A stretch of 64,000 nt of DNA from positions 211,210 through 275,209 of the forward strand of contig JBNKFV010000005.1 in assembly GCA_050289485.1 (NCBI GenBank), given 5' to 3'. The DNA is from JBNKFV01 sp050289485. GTDB lineage: Bacteria; Pseudomonadota; Gammaproteobacteria; Pseudomonadales; Cellvibrionaceae. Below, in pieces: positions 1 to 8,091 of the stretch; positions within the stretch are counted from its first letter, which is position 1, and each line of letters opens with the position of its first letter. Both the position numbers and the translations under genes were made by a program. The notes beneath the pieces were generated by a model. That model had not been told where the DNA came from. It worked only from the letters and a program-made list of their open reading frames with translations, and did not search any database.

Positions 1-94
1 TCACTTTCTTTCCGAAAGCGATAAAAATAGCAATAACGCCAAACCGTACCAAAACGATATGAAGATTTTCATTTCTTCGATCACAGTATTTGCT

Positions 95-1216
95 ATGCGC
101 CGGATTAAATTATTCTGCGGTGTTTTGTGCGCGACACTGATTTCTGCTTGCGAAAATCCGTCATTAACCGATTCGTCCGTTGATGTGGGGCAACACTCTC
201 ACGAATGTCAGGATAGAAGTTCACTGCAAATGGTGGACTATTTCCTGCCGATGCCGCCTGGAAATATGCAGTCAGATGCGTGGGGAGCCGCGGGAGTGAT
301 ACCGCGAGATGTTGATAATGGTCTTGAGGGCATGGGGCAGCATCCGGACTGGAATTATTGGGATGGAAAAATTATTAAAGGGCCTAAAGGTAAGTACCAT
401 TTATTTGCCAGTCGGTGGCCGGGGTCGTTGACCCATTATGATTGGTCCAGATCTGTGGCCGTTCATGCTGTGAGTGAGGCAGCGAAAGGCCCTTATATCA
501 GCCCGCGACAGCTCTTTAGTGACCGTAATGGTTTAGGACATAACATCACGGGAGGTGTATTACCTGATGGGCGTTATTACGTAGTCGCAAGCGATGCCGG
601 TCGTTCTGGTGATGTCTTTATTGCGGATACGATTGATGGCGAGTACATATTGCAGGGGCAGGTGGCAATGGAGGCTAACGGGCAAAACCTGGAACATGCC
701 CGTGCAAACGTAAGCATTATTGTGCGGCCCGATGGTAAATTTTTACTGGTGTCCCGACCCGGTATCATCATGCTCAGCGATGACATTATGGGCCCTTATG
801 TGGCGCAAGGGCCTAGTGTTTGGCCAACCATTGAGGGCTACGATAACGCCAAAGCAGAAGATCCAATTATTTGGTATAGCGGTGGTTTGTACCACATCAC
901 TGTGAACTGGTGGAATATTCGCAAGGCTCGGCATTTGGTTTCTCGTGACGGAATCAGTAATTGGGTGGATACGGGTATTGCCTACGATCCACGCCTGGGT
1001 TTTGAGTATGTGGATGGGCGAAAGAATGAATGGAGCTTGCTTGAACGGCCCGGTGTGCTTATCGAGAACGGCCATGTAACCCATTTTACTTTTGCGGCGC
1101 TGGATGTGAATAAGTGGGATGATAAGGGTAATGATAATCATGGCAGCAAAATTTTGGTCGTGCCTTTTGATGGCAAGTGTTTTGATGCTGCGCTTCAAAA
1201 ATCGTTACCTTACTAA
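95..1216 (+). CDS. Five-bladed beta-propeller glycosidase-like lipoprotein (GH43/GH117-like)
   Basis: Predicted outer-membrane or periplasmic lipoprotein with a glycoside-hydrolase-like beta-propeller fold. I place the start at the ATG at 95 rather than 59, because the protein then opens with a clean lipoprotein signal (MRRIKLF, hydrophobic core, lipobox LISAC). The body has the spaced acidic blocks typical of GH43/GH117-type propellers: HPDWNYWDGKI near residue 90, AEDPIIW in the middle, and a late glutamate in LLERPGVL, followed by a short C-terminal blade. Family assignment is by recognition only; the substrate is not determined. It is followed by an acetyl-esterase-like gene and a TauE/SafE permease, and a sulfatase lies elsewhere in the window, so a role in trimming marine acetylated or sulfated polysaccharide is inferred. 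No obvious Shine-Dalgarno is seen for either start. Confidence 0.72.
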   Translation: MRRIKLFCGVLCATLISACENPSLTDSSVDVGQHSHECQDRSSLQMVDYFLPMPPGNMQSDAWGAAGVIPRDVDNGLEGMGQHPDWNYWDGKIIKGPKGKYHLFASRWPGSLTHYDWSRSVAVHAVSEAAKGPYISPRQLFSDRNGLGHNITGGVLPDGRYYVVASDAGRSGDVFIADTIDGEYILQGQVAMEANGQNLEHARANVSIIVRPDGKFLLVSRPGIIMLSDDIMGPYVAQGPSVWPTIEGYDNAKAEDPIIWYSGGLYHITVNWWNIRKARHLVSRDGISNWVDTGIAYDPRLGFEYVDGRKNEWSLLERPGVLIENGHVTHFTFAALDVNKWDDKGNDNHGSKILVVPFDGKCFDAALQKSLPY

Positions 1217-1409
1217 CTGTAACAATAAAAATCAGGCAGCCGTATCAAGTAATTCCGTTATGTCTATCGATCCGCTGGAGTATGGCGCGTCGGAAGGTAG
1301 AGGACACTGAACTCTGGAAAGATAGCGGAACTATGAGGTTGGGTTGTAGCCATACCAGATATTGAATTTCCTTTTCTATAAACCGATGACTGTTGGATGT
1401 GTATCTTTT

Positions 1410-2492
1410 ATGAAGAAGCTTGTTTCTCTTTTGATTTGTTGTTGGTTGGCCTCGATGCCTGGCCAGCTGATGGCCGCCACCAGGATAGCCGCCGATGCTC
1501 CTGAATTACTGTATACCGGCCGTATAGACTTCAGTGATAAAAAGGCCCCGCAGCTGTCGTGGCCGGGGTCCAGTATAAAAGCTAACTTTACCGGTACCAG
1601 TCTGAGCCTGGTACTGGACGATAAAAAAGGCCTCAATTACTACAACGTGATTGTGGATGGCAACACCTTGCATCCCTACGTGCTGGAGGCTAAACAGGGC
1701 GAACATAGTTACCAGATCTCCAGTGCGCTGGCTCCCGGCAAACACTCCCTGGAAGTTTACAAACGCACAGAGAGCGATGAGGGCGTTACTGTTTTCAAGG
1801 GCCTGTTGTTGGACGACGGTGCCAGCTTACTGCCGCCGCCAGCACGCCCCAAACACCGCATGGAGATCTACGGTGATTCCATTACCTGCGGTATGGGTAA
1901 TGAGGGGGCGGACAACGGTGTTGACGACCGGGCTGCGGAGAAAAACAATTATTGGGCTTACGGTTCGGTCGCTGCGCGTCAGCTGAACGCGGAGTTGCAT
2001 ACGGTTTGCAAGAGCGGTATTGGCATCATGGTGAGCTGGTTTCCCTTCATTATGCCTCAATACTACAACCAGCTGATTGCAGATGGCGACAATGATAGTG
2101 AATGGGATTTCTCGCGTTGGACTCCAGAGCTGGTAGTGATCAACCTGTTCCAGAATGACAGTTGGTTGGTCGACAATAAGGAGCGTCTGCAGCCGACGCC
2201 TTCTGACGAGCAGCGCGTGCAGGCTTATGTAGACTTTGTGCGCACTATTCGCAAGCACTACCCGGACGCACAAATTATTTGCGCTCTGGGTAGTATGGAC
2301 GCTACTGCCAACGAAAAGTGGCCCAACTATATCCGTGCGGCGGTGGAGCGTATGCGTACCGAATTTGGTGATGAGAAGTTGGACACTCTCTTCTTCGATT
2401 TTACCGGCTACGGTCAGCACCCCCGTGTGGCCCAACATATCGACAATGGTAATAAGCTCGCTGATTTCGTCAGGCAAAAAATGGGTTGGTGA
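1410..2492 (+). CDS. SGNH-hydrolase esterase, carbohydrate esterase family 2 type
   Basis: Likely periplasmic or secreted deacetylase acting on acetylated polysaccharide. The ATG at 1410 gives a clear signal peptide (MKKLVSLL to LMA-A); the longer frame from 1362 adds 16 residues without signal character, so it is rejected. The N-terminal part looks like the beta-sandwich of two-domain CE2 enzymes. It is followed by an SGNH core: nucleophile block GDSITCGMGN (block I), NLFQND (block III) and a late GQHP carrying the catalytic His. CE2 members commonly work with a Ser-His dyad, and no canonical DxxH is seen here, in keeping with that. It lies about 190 bp downstream of the glycosidase-like lipoprotein and on the same strand, so co-transcription is possible. 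The exact substrate (xylan, mannan or other) is not determined. Confidence 0.82.
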   Translation: MKKLVSLLICCWLASMPGQLMAATRIAADAPELLYTGRIDFSDKKAPQLSWPGSSIKANFTGTSLSLVLDDKKGLNYYNVIVDGNTLHPYVLEAKQGEHSYQISSALAPGKHSLEVYKRTESDEGVTVFKGLLLDDGASLLPPPARPKHRMEIYGDSITCGMGNEGADNGVDDRAAEKNNYWAYGSVAARQLNAELHTVCKSGIGIMVSWFPFIMPQYYNQLIADGDNDSEWDFSRWTPELVVINLFQNDSWLVDNKERLQPTPSDEQRVQAYVDFVRTIRKHYPDAQIICALGSMDATANEKWPNYIRAAVERMRTEFGDEKLDTLFFDFTGYGQHPRVAQHIDNGNKLADFVRQKMGW

Positions 2493-2515
2493 TCGTTATT
2501 GCGCGCAGCGTTGCG

Positions 2516-3577
2516 TTACGGTAGCTCTTCGGCGTCGATGGGGGGATGTTCTTTGTGATGTTTGTGCTCCAGTGCGCTGCGCTGCATATTCTTATCCACC
2601 AGCCTGATGCCGAGGCGACGGAGCCATTCAAAGGCCAGTAGCAGTAACAGCAATGCCGCGAATGCGAAAAGAATTCCGGTTAAACCGAGATGAGTTCGTT
2701 CGGCGTGGCAGGTCCAGATAAACTGGCCAATGCACAGGATGGCTACCACAAGCAGCGTGGGTTTACGGCCCATATATTCGACAATAAACACACCCAGGGG
2801 TGCACCCAGTGCGACCACTGGCGCTGCTGCCAGCCAGTTCTCGTAAACGCCCGGTTGCCAACTGTTGGTCAGGCTTTTGACAGCAACGCCGAGAACAGAA
2901 TTGAACGCCATGATAACGACAGAGGTAGGGATCGCAATTTTTAAATCTGCCCGACACAAAAGTACCAAGGCCGCGTAAATGACCATGTCTATACCAACGC
3001 CGGTCACGCTGACAATGGACGCACTCGCTAGAAAGCCTAGTGCTAGCCCGACGCGTTGGTCCCATTGTTCGTCAAAATCTGTCATGCCGACATGACTGGA
3101 AATTTCGTTAAGACGGTATAGATGCAGCAGACCAAAACTGCCCCAAATGACGGCAAAGACCAGTTTGATCCACAAATCTGGAATGACAGGAGCAAGCAGA
3201 AATATTCCCAGAGGCAATCCCAACGTAGATCCCAGTACCGCGCCTTGCAACATAGCAATAGCCAGGGGTTGGCGGCGTGCAAAAATAAAAATGCTTGCGC
3301 TGACCATGCCGACGGACTGGACTGCGAAACTGAAGTCGCGTCCCAGACTTGCCGACAGGTCAAACAGTAGCACCAGTACCGGGAATCCCACCGTGCCACC
3401 GCCCATTGGGGTGGAACCTGCTGCATAGCTGCCGATGGTCATAGCCAGGGCAATTGGCCAATGGTTGAGAACCGTGGAGAATTCATCCGCAGCGATAAAT
3501 AACCACGCGGCGTAAAACAGGGTAAGCCAAAGAAACCAGATCCACAGTTTATGTTTGGGCGGGGTTTTTATGGACAT
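2516..3577 (-). CDS. TauE/SafE-family anion permease
   Basis: Integral membrane protein of about 353 residues with some eight hydrophobic segments. It carries the family's glycine-rich half-site signature (SYAAGSTPMGGGTVGFPVL, around residues 50-68) and a second half-repeat containing SIVSVTGVGIDMVIY. TauE/SafE proteins are putative exporters of sulfite, sulfoacetate and related organic or inorganic anions. The tail is charged and histidine-rich (KHHKEH), which is not part of the conserved fold. The gene is convergent with the CE2-type esterase gene, with only about 24 bp between stop codons. A role in releasing sulfur anions from sulfated-sugar breakdown is inference from family and context. 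Confidence 0.85.
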   Translation of the reverse strand: MSIKTPPKHKLWIWFLWLTLFYAAWLFIAADEFSTVLNHWPIALAMTIGSYAAGSTPMGGGTVGFPVLVLLFDLSASLGRDFSFAVQSVGMVSASIFIFARRQPLAIAMLQGAVLGSTLGLPLGIFLLAPVIPDLWIKLVFAVIWGSFGLLHLYRLNEISSHVGMTDFDEQWDQRVGLALGFLASASIVSVTGVGIDMVIYAALVLLCRADLKIAIPTSVVIMAFNSVLGVAVKSLTNSWQPGVYENWLAAAPVVALGAPLGVFIVEYMGRKPTLLVVAILCIGQFIWTCHAERTHLGLTGILFAFAALLLLLLAFEWLRRLGIRLVDKNMQRSALEHKHHKEHPPIDAEELP

Positions 3578-4060
3578 ATCAGGAGGCTCTTTGGTGTCTC
3601 AAATTTCGGAGAGGCGAATACTACTGATTGAGCCGGTTCGGCTCAATGTGCTGGATCATGCCGGCTTTGTTTTTTCTGGGTGTGTACCTTAACTTCCAGA
3701 AAGGTGAGCAGCCCATTTGACACGGAGGTGCATAATAATATTTGTTGGGAATGGCTCTTGGCGAGTTTTCATTTTTTTTTATTTCGGAGTGGCCAAATAT
3801 TATTTGGTTTTACTGTAAGAGTCAGTATTTAAGGAGGTGGAAGTCGTGGAAACTCTGGTAGAATGGGGTGCCAAAAAGAGGAGTGCGAATTGCTATTTTT
3901 TGTACTCAATATAATAAGGTAATGATGTTTATGACTGGGGATTTTTGGGGGTTCCCGGTTACTCCTGTGATTTCTTAAGCTGGATCATGAGGTTTATGTA
4001 TTTCTGGTGGAAGGAATCGGAAAGCCGTTTGGCGAGAGTGTAATAATAAATGGGGAAAAA
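3578..4060. other. Intergenic region upstream of the PEP-CTERM gene
   Basis: 483 bp with no credible gene, between the divergent TauE permease gene and the PEP-CTERM gene, so it should hold both promoters. It contains a TTGACA-like hexamer at 3717-3722 without a convincing -10 at standard spacing, and a small perfect palindrome (CCAAAT-ATT-ATTTGG) at 3793-3807 that could be an operator. The start of the downstream gene is fixed by a GGGGAA-type ribosome site just before 4061. Confidence 0.4.
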
Positions 4061-4765
4061 ATGAAAAAGTGTAAAAAAGCAATATTGCTGGGTGCTGCCC
4101 TTCTGGCTGGGCCGGCTCTTTGTTCAGCAGCATGGGTTGAGTCCTTTGAGGCTGGCAATCTTAATGGCTGGAATGCTTCGGCTATGAATGGCTCTGTTGG
4201 TTCGGTAAACATGGATCGTGCGTCCGACGGCGGCTACAGCTATAGCAACACGTTCACAGTGCCTTCGGGCTATAGTGGTTGGACGGTTAACAGTATTCTG
4301 GAGAACACTGCTGCTGATATGGGTATTACCGGCAGCACTACGGCAGTAAGTCTGGATGTCTATTCTGATTGGGCCAATCCCAATGGTTGGGGTGTTTATG
4401 GTAACTCGGTCAAGTTGATCCTCAGCTACGAGGGCGGATGGGTTGCGGTTGATCCCGTTGTAGACCCTGGCTTGGTCAACGGAATCTTTCAGACCTTTAC
4501 TTTCGATATGACGCCTTATGCGGCTACCATTTCAGACGTAAACCTTGGCTACTCTAATGTTGCTATTAGCTGGTTTGTTGGAACGTGGAAGGATGATGGT
4601 CTTGCCAACGGCACCCAGACCCTTGCTGTTGACAACATTCAGGTCGTTCCCGGGCCGGTCGCTGCGCCAGGAGCGGTCAGTGTCCCAGAGCCGGCTACAT
4701 TAGGCCTTCTTGGTTTTGCCGGGATCGGGGCATTGTTGACCCGCCGTCGTCGTTTTAAAATGTAG
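4061..4765 (+). CDS. PEP-CTERM-anchored secreted protein
   Basis: Secreted protein of 234 residues with a signal peptide (MKKCKKAILL to SAA) and a C-terminal PEP-CTERM sorting signal (VPEPATLGLLGF, hydrophobic stretch, RRRRF; residues about 208-234). Such proteins are processed and retained at the cell surface by an exosortase system and are common in biofilm and exopolysaccharide producers. The middle (WVESFEAGNLNGWN onward) looks like a secreted beta-sandwich domain rich in Gly, Asn, Trp and Tyr; no catalytic motif is recognised. The ATG at 4061 is preferred over the ORF start at 4007 because it has a GGGGAA site and begins the signal peptide directly. No exosortase gene is in the window. 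A strong terminator follows. Confidence 0.88.
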   Translation: MKKCKKAILLGAALLAGPALCSAAWVESFEAGNLNGWNASAMNGSVGSVNMDRASDGGYSYSNTFTVPSGYSGWTVNSILENTAADMGITGSTTAVSLDVYSDWANPNGWGVYGNSVKLILSYEGGWVAVDPVVDPGLVNGIFQTFTFDMTPYAATISDVNLGYSNVAISWFVGTWKDDGLANGTQTLAVDNIQVVPGPVAAPGAVSVPEPATLGLLGFAGIGALLTRRRRFKM

Positions 4766-4804
4766 AGTGTGGTTGTTGGAATCACATGATTCTGCTACTG
4801 CTTT

Positions 4805-4834
4805 AAACCCTGCCATAATGGCAGGGTTTTTGTT
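4805..4834 (+). terminator. Rho-independent terminator after the PEP-CTERM gene
   Basis: Perfect 10-bp inverted repeat AAACCCTGCC / GGCAGGGTTT with a 5-nt loop (4805-4829), followed by a T-rich run. It lies 40 nt after the stop codon. Confidence 0.88.
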
Positions 4835-5010
4835 TGTCCTGTTTTTATATACTTCTGGTTCGTATGTAGCTTTTCGATCATTTCGAGGATGGTGCCGCAG
4901 GAAGAGCATCTCCGGTATTGAGGGGGAAGTATTCCTGGGAGGGGTAGGGTGCTTCAATTCAAAAGAATAGATAGTTTACTTTTTCACTATAAAAAGTGTT
5001 GGAGAGCGAA

Positions 5011-5634
5011 ATGAAAAAAATAATTATCCTAATAAGCTTACTTGGTCTGTTTTCGTCTGCATGGGCGGCATCGATTAACCCTGATTACTGGTATTTCGTT
5101 CGTGGAGATACCCCGGAAAACTGGCAGTGGGTGCTGACGGATCCAGGTAATTGGTGGATGCCTCTTGCTGGCAATGAGGGTTCCAGTGGCACCGGTAAGC
5201 TTACAATGGCGGCCTCTAAAGACAAGGATCTTCCCGGGGCAATTAACCTTAAATGGAATAAGAAGAAGGAGTGGGCTGGTGTATTTGTAACGGGTCGCCA
5301 GGTAAATCTGTCGGCGTATGAGCACTCAGCCCAGCTATTGCTTGCTCTGAAAGTGAAGAAGGCGCCGAAAGCACCTGTGACTGTCAAGATGAAGTGCGAG
5401 GGTTGCGAGGGCCGTGAGGGTGGTATAGACATCCAGGACTCACTGACGAATGTGGAAAAGGACACTTGGTTTGCCCTGCCTATAGCACTTGATTGCTTTG
5501 CAAAAAATGGTGTTGATCTTAGTAAAGTAACGGTGCCTTTTGAGATTAGTACTACTGGTCGGCTGGAGGTGGAAATCGCTCAGATAGGTATTCGCCCTCT
5601 GGATGAGGGGTATGAAGGCTGTGCTGCCGATTAG
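5011..5634 (+). CDS. Secreted ExoP-type galactose-binding-like domain protein
   Basis: Stand-alone secreted protein of 207 residues with a signal peptide (MKKIIIL to WAA). It resembles the C-terminal beta-sandwich found on ExoP-type GH3 exo-beta-glucosidases: a paired-Cys segment KMKCEGCEG, and a segment like WFALPIALDCFAKNGVDLSKV followed by a short strand-rich tail. In GH3 enzymes this domain is attached to a catalytic core; here it stands alone, so it probably binds a glycan or partners an enzyme rather than catalysing. The ATG at 5011 has GGAG ten bases upstream; the ORF start at 4996 has none. It follows the PEP-CTERM gene by about 245 bp, past that gene's terminator, so it probably has its own promoter. 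Confidence 0.65.
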   Translation: MKKIIILISLLGLFSSAWAASINPDYWYFVRGDTPENWQWVLTDPGNWWMPLAGNEGSSGTGKLTMAASKDKDLPGAINLKWNKKKEWAGVFVTGRQVNLSAYEHSAQLLLALKVKKAPKAPVTVKMKCEGCEGREGGIDIQDSLTNVEKDTWFALPIALDCFAKNGVDLSKVTVPFEISTTGRLEVEIAQIGIRPLDEGYEGCAAD

Positions 5635-6112
5635 GGTGAGGACGGAGCATAGGCTGTCTATGCCGAAATCCGGTTTCTCGGTGAGGTGATTTGACAAGGC
5701 TTTGTCTGCCGTTAATTGAGAGAGGGGGATTGATTTTTGAGCCTGGGACTGAAGATGGTGCGGACTTAACACCCTCTATCACGATGGCTTTTTTGGCTGC
5801 CTATTAGCCGGGTAACAAATATAGGTGTCCTTACCTATTTTGTTACCCGGTTTGGAAATACGTAAGCGCCAAACCTCATTCTATTTTTCGACCACCGTTG
5901 AAGTCGTTCTCTGCAAGCCTGAGAAATTGTTTGACTTTACTTGGATAGGTCTATATTGTGAGACCAGCTTGAAAGTAAGTATATTTTTATTACCTCCATT
6001 TCGTCGCATTCTTAGTAGTTCTTCGTCCTGTAGTTTCTAAATTTCAATTTATATTTCCCGCTTATTCGTGCCTCGCGAAGGCATTTTATACTTTATATAC
6101 AGGATATTTATC
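5635..6112. other. Intergenic region and long 5' leader of the cold-shock gene
   Basis: 478 bp without a credible gene. It contains an exceptionally long hairpin at 5808-5850 (listed separately). The part up to 6112 probably includes the long 5' untranslated leader typical of cspA-type genes. Short frames here start at TTG or GTG and have no recognisable product. Confidence 0.4.
5808..5850. repeat. Long near-perfect hairpin
   Basis: CCGGGTAACAAA pairs with TTTGTTACCCGG, and the stem continues after a single bulged T with ATAGGT/ACCTAT, giving 18 bp in total around a 6-nt loop. Only a short T run follows, and it lies about 170 nt past the preceding stop codon. It could be a bidirectional terminator, a processing site, or a small repeat element. 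Confidence 0.8.
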
Positions 6113-6322
6113 ATGTCTAATAAAACTACTGGTACCGTAAAGTGGTTCAACGAATCTAAAGGTTTTGGTTTTATTGAGCAAAAGTCTGGACCAGACGTAT
6201 TTGCACATTTTAGTGCAATTGCTAGCTCGGGTTTTAAAACATTAGCTGAAGGTCAGCTGGTTGAGTTCAGTGTTACTCAAGGCCAAAAAGGTCCTCAGGC
6301 CGAGAATATCGTAGCTATCTAA
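6113..6322 (+). CDS. CspA-family cold-shock protein
   Basis: Seventy-residue single cold-shock domain (OB fold) that binds single-stranded nucleic acid and acts as an RNA chaperone. Both RNA-binding motifs are visible: KGFGFIEQ (RNP1) and VFAHFSAI (RNP2-like), after the typical opening TGTVKWFNESKG. The ATG at 6113 is preferred over 6068 because it gives the family-standard N-terminus and has AGGA about 9 bases upstream. A strong terminator follows. Paralogue identity (cspA, C, D or E) cannot be told from one copy. Confidence 0.95.
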   Translation: MSNKTTGTVKWFNESKGFGFIEQKSGPDVFAHFSAIASSGFKTLAEGQLVEFSVTQGQKGPQAENIVAI

Positions 6323-6340
6323 TAGCTCGCTCATTCTTAC

Positions 6341-6371
6341 AAAAGGCAAGCTGTCATGGCTTGCCTTTTTT
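6341..6371 (+). terminator. Rho-independent terminator after the cold-shock gene
   Basis: AAAAGGCAAGC pairs with GCTTGCCTTTTT across a short loop and runs into a T tract, about 18 nt after the stop codon. The apparent ATG at 6356 of the next open frame lies inside this hairpin, which argues that the frame is not a functional gene. Confidence 0.92.
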
Positions 6372-6400
6372 GTTGTAGCTCTAATAAAACCACCTCCTAT

Positions 6401-6823
6401 GGAAGCGCCTTAGCATTAGATTGCGAGGGCTGGAATGCTGCGAAACATCTACTAAGCCACCCAGTTGAAATGAAAAAGCCGAAGGCATTGCTGCAGAGAA
6501 CAATGATTGCGATGCGGAGCTATTACCGTTTATACGATCGGTTACTTTCCAAACCTTTGCTGAGAGAAAAGAGGGGTCAACCGCAGCCGGTACGGCGTGT
6601 CGTCATTCCCAACGCCGGTGGCAGCGAACGTGATCTGGGCATCGAAGCGTTTGCTGCCGTGCTTTGGGTAGGCAAGCTGACACTGACTGTGAATCGCCGT
6701 AAAACACATCTTGCGCACAGCCGCGAGGGCGTTAAATTTCTGGGTATTGTTATTTATAATCACTACATGTACACCCGGAAGCAGAAAGTTCGATCACAGA
6801 AAACCAGCCAAACTGGCGTTTAA
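6401..6823 (+). pseudogene. Internally deleted group II intron reverse transcriptase/maturase remnant
   Basis: The open frame retains separated pieces of a group II intron-encoded reverse transcriptase. They are a segment like PVRRVVIPNAGGSERDLGI (the conserved block where the enzyme's first RT motifs begin) and, only about 20 residues later, LTLTVNRRKTHLAHSREGVKFLGI, which matches a block normally some 200 residues downstream. The catalytic YADD block and most of the palm are gone, as is the maturase C-terminus. A normal protein is around 420 residues; about 130 remain. The apparent ATG at 6356 sits in the cold-shock terminator. Remains of intron domain V follow. Confidence 0.72.
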
Positions 6824-6844
6824 CGCCGCTGGGTTACAAACCGC

Positions 6845-6905
6845 ATTCCAATTCATCAAAAGCCGTATCCGTGGTCCGTACGTACGGTGGCGTGGGAGGG
6901 ATGAG
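6845..6905 (+). mobile_element. Degenerate group II intron domain V/3' end
   Basis: After the RT remnant the sequence contains AGCCGTATCCG followed by CGTACGTACGGT, then a G-rich segment. This resembles the characteristic small hairpin (domain V) that closes bacterial group II introns. The loop is short and the pairing imperfect, so it is probably not catalytic. The exact 3' splice boundary cannot be fixed by eye. Confidence 0.5.
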
Positions 6906-6957
6906 GCGTGGGCCTCACCCTGCTCGTTGTTTTAATCGTTGTGATAGGAGGTAAGCC

Positions 6958-7353
6958 GTGAGACTGTTACATACCATGTTGCGTGTGGGTAACCTGGAAA
7001 AATCTGTCGCGTTTTATACTGATGTGATGGGCATGCAGTTATTGCGAAAAACGGAGATGCCAGCTGGGCGTTTTACCCTTGCATTTTTGGGTTATGGCGA
7101 CGAAATGTCGAATACCGTGCTTGAACTGACCCATAACTGGGATACCGACAGCTATAATTTAGGTGACGCCTATGGGCATATCGCTATAGAGGTTGATGAT
7201 GTGTACGCGGCCTGCGAACGTATTCGTGCGGCGGGTGGCAACATTGTGCGAGAACCTGGTCCTATGAAAGGCTCAACAACTGTGCTGGCATTTGTCGAAG
7301 ATCCTGATGGTTACAAAATTGAATTGCTTGCCCCCAAAGTATCCGGTGCGTAG
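6958..7353 (+). CDS. gloA: Lactoylglutathione lyase (glyoxalase I)
   Basis: Converts the hemithioacetal of methylglyoxal and glutathione to S-lactoylglutathione, the first step of cytosolic methylglyoxal detoxification. The 131-residue protein aligns essentially without gaps to E. coli GloA from its first residue (MRLLHTMLRVG). All four metal ligands are at the expected positions: His5, Glu56, His74 and Glu122. The N-terminus fixes the start at the GTG at 6958, which has a very strong TAGGAGGTAA ribosome site. The next gene, a cyclic-nucleotide-binding protein, starts 58 bp downstream on the same strand. Confidence 0.97.
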   Translation: MRLLHTMLRVGNLEKSVAFYTDVMGMQLLRKTEMPAGRFTLAFLGYGDEMSNTVLELTHNWDTDSYNLGDAYGHIAIEVDDVYAACERIRAAGGNIVREPGPMKGSTTVLAFVEDPDGYKIELLAPKVSGA

Positions 7354-7411
7354 TCGGCCTCGACTATAAAGCGGAACCTTCGGCGGTCAATTAACAAGCG
7401 GAGGGCTTGTT

Positions 7412-7987
7412 ATGCCTGAACATGTACTACATGAACCGTTAACCGATATTGACCGTGTGTTGCCTATTCTAGATCAAATTCGCCTGTTTGGTGGATTTTC
7501 TGAAGGTCAGCTCTATTCTATTTTCAAGCTACTGAAAAAAGTTACCTACGCTAAAGGCGATATTGTGTTCCAGCAGGGTGATTTGCCGTCGTATATCTAC
7601 ATTGTGTTGAAGGGCAGTATTCGGCTGGTGTTCGACTTGAAAATTATTCCATTGTCGGCGGCCCAACTGGGGCCCGGCGCCTGTTTTGGCGAAACGGCAC
7701 TTATTGGAATACAGCCCCATTCTGCGACCAGTTTGGCGGAAGAAGAAACCGAGCTGCTGGTGTTGGCTAAAGAAGACTTGATGTGGCTTTCAGAGCACGA
7801 GATGGAGCTGTTTGGCTTATTGATACTGAATATCGCCCGCGAGGCTTGCCGTCGCCTGCATCAGACCGAGAGCCATATTCAGCATTATCTGCAATTGCAG
7901 GAAGGTGCTAAAACCGTTGAGCAGGTTGCAGGCAAAAAAAACAAGCCCGTTGAGGTTGCAGAAGTTGTGGCTGATGCCGATAGTTAA
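7412..7987 (+). CDS. Stand-alone cyclic-nucleotide-binding domain protein
   Basis: The 191-residue protein has one cNMP-binding beta-barrel (residues about 25-140) of the Crp/Fnr type. The segment KGDIVFQQGDLPSYIYIVLKG and the phosphate-binding cassette FGETALIG are visible. There is no C-terminal helix-turn-helix, so it is not a standard transcription factor; after the barrel come a helix and a low-complexity Val/Glu/Ala tail. In the cassette the usual Arg that contacts the cyclic phosphate is replaced (PHSAT instead of PRxAT), so cAMP or cGMP binding is doubtful. It starts 58 bp after gloA and precedes an orphan ParA-type gene, possibly one transcription unit. Function is unknown beyond the domain. 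Confidence 0.85.
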   Translation: MPEHVLHEPLTDIDRVLPILDQIRLFGGFSEGQLYSIFKLLKKVTYAKGDIVFQQGDLPSYIYIVLKGSIRLVFDLKIIPLSAAQLGPGACFGETALIGIQPHSATSLAEEETELLVLAKEDLMWLSEHEMELFGLLILNIAREACRRLHQTESHIQHYLQLQEGAKTVEQVAGKKNKPVEVAEVVADADS

Positions 7988-8091
7988 GGGGACGCCCATA
8001 GTCATTGTTATATTGGGGAGATAATATATTTTGCCCCAGCAACCGTAAGCGGCATCGAACTCTGCAGTCATCAGGATAAACGCTGTTTGTG

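Noticed and set aside
5825..6040. 71-codon frame before the cold-shock gene
   Set aside because: It starts at TTG inside the long hairpin and ends in a Ser run, with no domain; probably leader RNA of the cold-shock gene.
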